Shown here piece after piece: positions 5,274-6,308 of a stretch of DNA of 6,308 bases. The first letter of the stretch is position 1. Every line of letters starts with the position of its first letter. The stretch is from Spongiibacteraceae bacterium. Lineage in GTDB: Bacteria > Pseudomonadota > Gammaproteobacteria > Pseudomonadales > PIVM01. Location of the stretch: assembly GCA_030618505.1 (NCBI GenBank), contig JAUXDF010000197.1, forward strand, positions 1-6,308, read 5' to 3'. The translations under genes were made by a program, and so were the position numbers. Under the pieces are notes generated by a model. It had not been told where the DNA came from, ran no database searches, and saw nothing but the letters and a program-made list of their open reading frames with translations.

Positions 5274-6308
5274 TCAAGGAATGATTTGAGGCTCAATTTC
5301 CAGTGTAATATCAAACAGCTGTTTGACAGAACACTGTATTTTATCAGCCAGTCGAAGCAGTTCGGTGCCACTTCCCCCATTTTTATTTACTAGCACCAAA
5401 GCCTGCAGGGCGTGTACTCCCACCTGGCCAAGATCCTTTCCCTTCCATCCCGCCTGTTCAATCAACCAAGCTGCAGCTACTTTTATGCTGCCATCCATTT
5501 GATTATAGAGAGGAACTTCGGGGAACTGCTGCTGCAGTTGCTGGCATTTAGCATTACTAATAATAGGGTTTTTAAAAAAACTGCCTGCATTGGGCAAAAC
5601 GCTGGGGTCAGGTAATTTACTACGCCTCATTTGGCAAACTATTTGTCGGATCAGTGTCGCTTCAATTTCAGCGTTTTGCTGCACCTCGCCATCGTTCACA
5701 AGCGCTTGTACGGCTTCACGCAAACCACCATAAGCAAGATTCACCTGAAATCGCTTTTGTAAACGAAACGCCACGCGAGTGATCACCACCTCTCCTTTTA
5801 AGTGACCTTTGAAAATACTGTCTCGATAAGCAAACTCGCATTGTTTGGCAGAAAGCTTGCGAAGAGAGCGATTTTTAATATCCCAAACCTCCACCCACTC
5901 GATTGCTTGAGCAACCTCAGCACCATAAGCACCTATATTTTGTATCGGTGCAGCACCGACACTACCCGGAATAAGAGACAGGTTTTCAAGTCCGAACAAG
6001 CCCCGATCCAGACAAAACTCCACCAACTCGTCCCAAACCTCACCGGCAGAGGCAATCACAAGACCACTGCTTCCCTCATCAAGCACCTGAACACCTTTAA
6101 GTGCGATATACAGCACCAGACCCTCAAGATCCTCACGGATAACAATATTGCTGCCACCAGCAATAACCCAAAAAGGAATTTTCTCGCGAGAGCTGAAAGC
6201 CAATGCAGACTTTAGCTGATCCATATCTGATATTTCAGCGAAGTAGCGTGCTTTCGAATCAATATTCAGGGTGTTAAAGGATTTTAAGGAAATGTTTTTA
6301 GAAATCAC
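5274..6308 (-). CDS. murB: UDP-N-acetylenolpyruvoylglucosamine reductase MurB (5' end at window edge)
   Basis: MurB reduces UDP-N-acetylglucosamine enolpyruvate to UDP-N-acetylmuramic acid with NADPH and FAD, the second committed step of cytoplasmic peptidoglycan precursor synthesis. The 344 visible residues match the Escherichia coli type along their length. They include SLKSFNTLNID at the N-terminus, the FAD-binding GGSNIVI (51-57), GLENLSLIPGSVGAAPIQNIGAYG (106-129), YRDSIFK (161-167), Tyr193 in AYGGL, the catalytic Ser243 in AGSFFKNP, and the C-terminal catalytic Glu in TLEIEP (337 or 339). The type I features, including the Tyr-containing insert, are present. The first in-window codon is GTG at 6306-6308, which could be the start. 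A start a few codons further upstream cannot be excluded. The protein ends at IEPQIIP, roughly a dozen residues shorter than E. coli MurB after the catalytic Glu, which removes no known active-site residue. The stop TGA is 4 bases from the MITE. Confidence 0.97.
   Translation of the reverse strand: MISKNISLKSFNTLNIDSKARYFAEISDMDQLKSALAFSSREKIPFWVIAGGSNIVIREDLEGLVLYIALKGVQVLDEGSSGLVIASAGEVWDELVEFCLDRGLFGLENLSLIPGSVGAAPIQNIGAYGAEVAQAIEWVEVWDIKNRSLRKLSAKQCEFAYRDSIFKGHLKGEVVITRVAFRLQKRFQVNLAYGGLREAVQALVNDGEVQQNAEIEATLIRQIVCQMRRSKLPDPSVLPNAGSFFKNPIISNAKCQQLQQQFPEVPLYNQMDGSIKVAAAWLIEQAGWKGKDLGQVGVHALQALVLVNKNGGSGTELLRLADKIQCSVKQLFDITLEIEPQIIP

Noticed and set aside
5133..5276. MITE insertion truncating the murB C-terminus
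   Set aside because: The stop codon and its flank lie outside the terminal repeat and TA duplication, and all catalytic residues are present. The short tail may be natural for the lineage.

Overview
The window is a stretch of chromosome in which every gene I can support lies on the minus strand. The base composition is moderate (mid-40s % GC by eye). Gene content points to a Gram-negative gammaproteobacterium, possibly a marine or aquatic, lipid- or sterol-using lineage of the Cellvibrionales/Spongiibacteraceae kind. The clues are a MurB with gammaproteobacterial-type motifs, a beta-barrel outer-membrane protein ending in Phe, a PEP-CTERM (exosortase-sorted) surface protein, a lipoprotein cytochrome c, and a CYP125/142-like cytochrome P450. 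The lineage is inference only.

Layout, read in the direction of transcription from high to low coordinates. murB (6308-5274) is complete or lacks only its first residue or so at the window edge. A 137-bp MITE-like element (5133-5269) sits 4 bases beyond its stop. Next comes an operator-like palindrome (5087-5105) and an outer-membrane beta-barrel protein gene (5040-4252), followed by a candidate terminator. The PEP-CTERM gene (3957-3274) follows, with a candidate sigma-54 promoter upstream and a strong bidirectional terminator downstream. A monohaem c-type cytochrome lipoprotein gene (2957-2481) is followed by a composite REP/BIME-like repeat (2370-2450) and about 260 bases without a gene. 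Last is a two-gene operon of a P450 (2033-777) and an SRPBCC-fold protein (758-231), with a promoter and an inverted repeat ahead of it. The 5' end of an unrecognised Lys/Glu/Ala-rich protein gene (108-1) closes the window.

The genes do not form one pathway. The P450 and SRPBCC genes are 18 bases apart, look co-transcribed and may act on the same hydrophobic substrate; sterol or another branched lipid is the best guess for the P450. The PEP-CTERM protein, outer-membrane protein and lipoprotein cytochrome are separate envelope functions, each in its own transcription unit.

The most unusual signals are non-coding. The 2370-2450 repeat consists of two 33-nt units in inverted orientation whose stems differ by compensatory base changes. 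The element at 5133-5269 has TA-flanked terminal inverted repeats and a perfect internal 19-bp inverted repeat. The PEP-CTERM gene has a sigma-54-type promoter candidate, which fits the known RpoN/PrsR control of such genes. I did not find a convincing new defence or enzymatic system.
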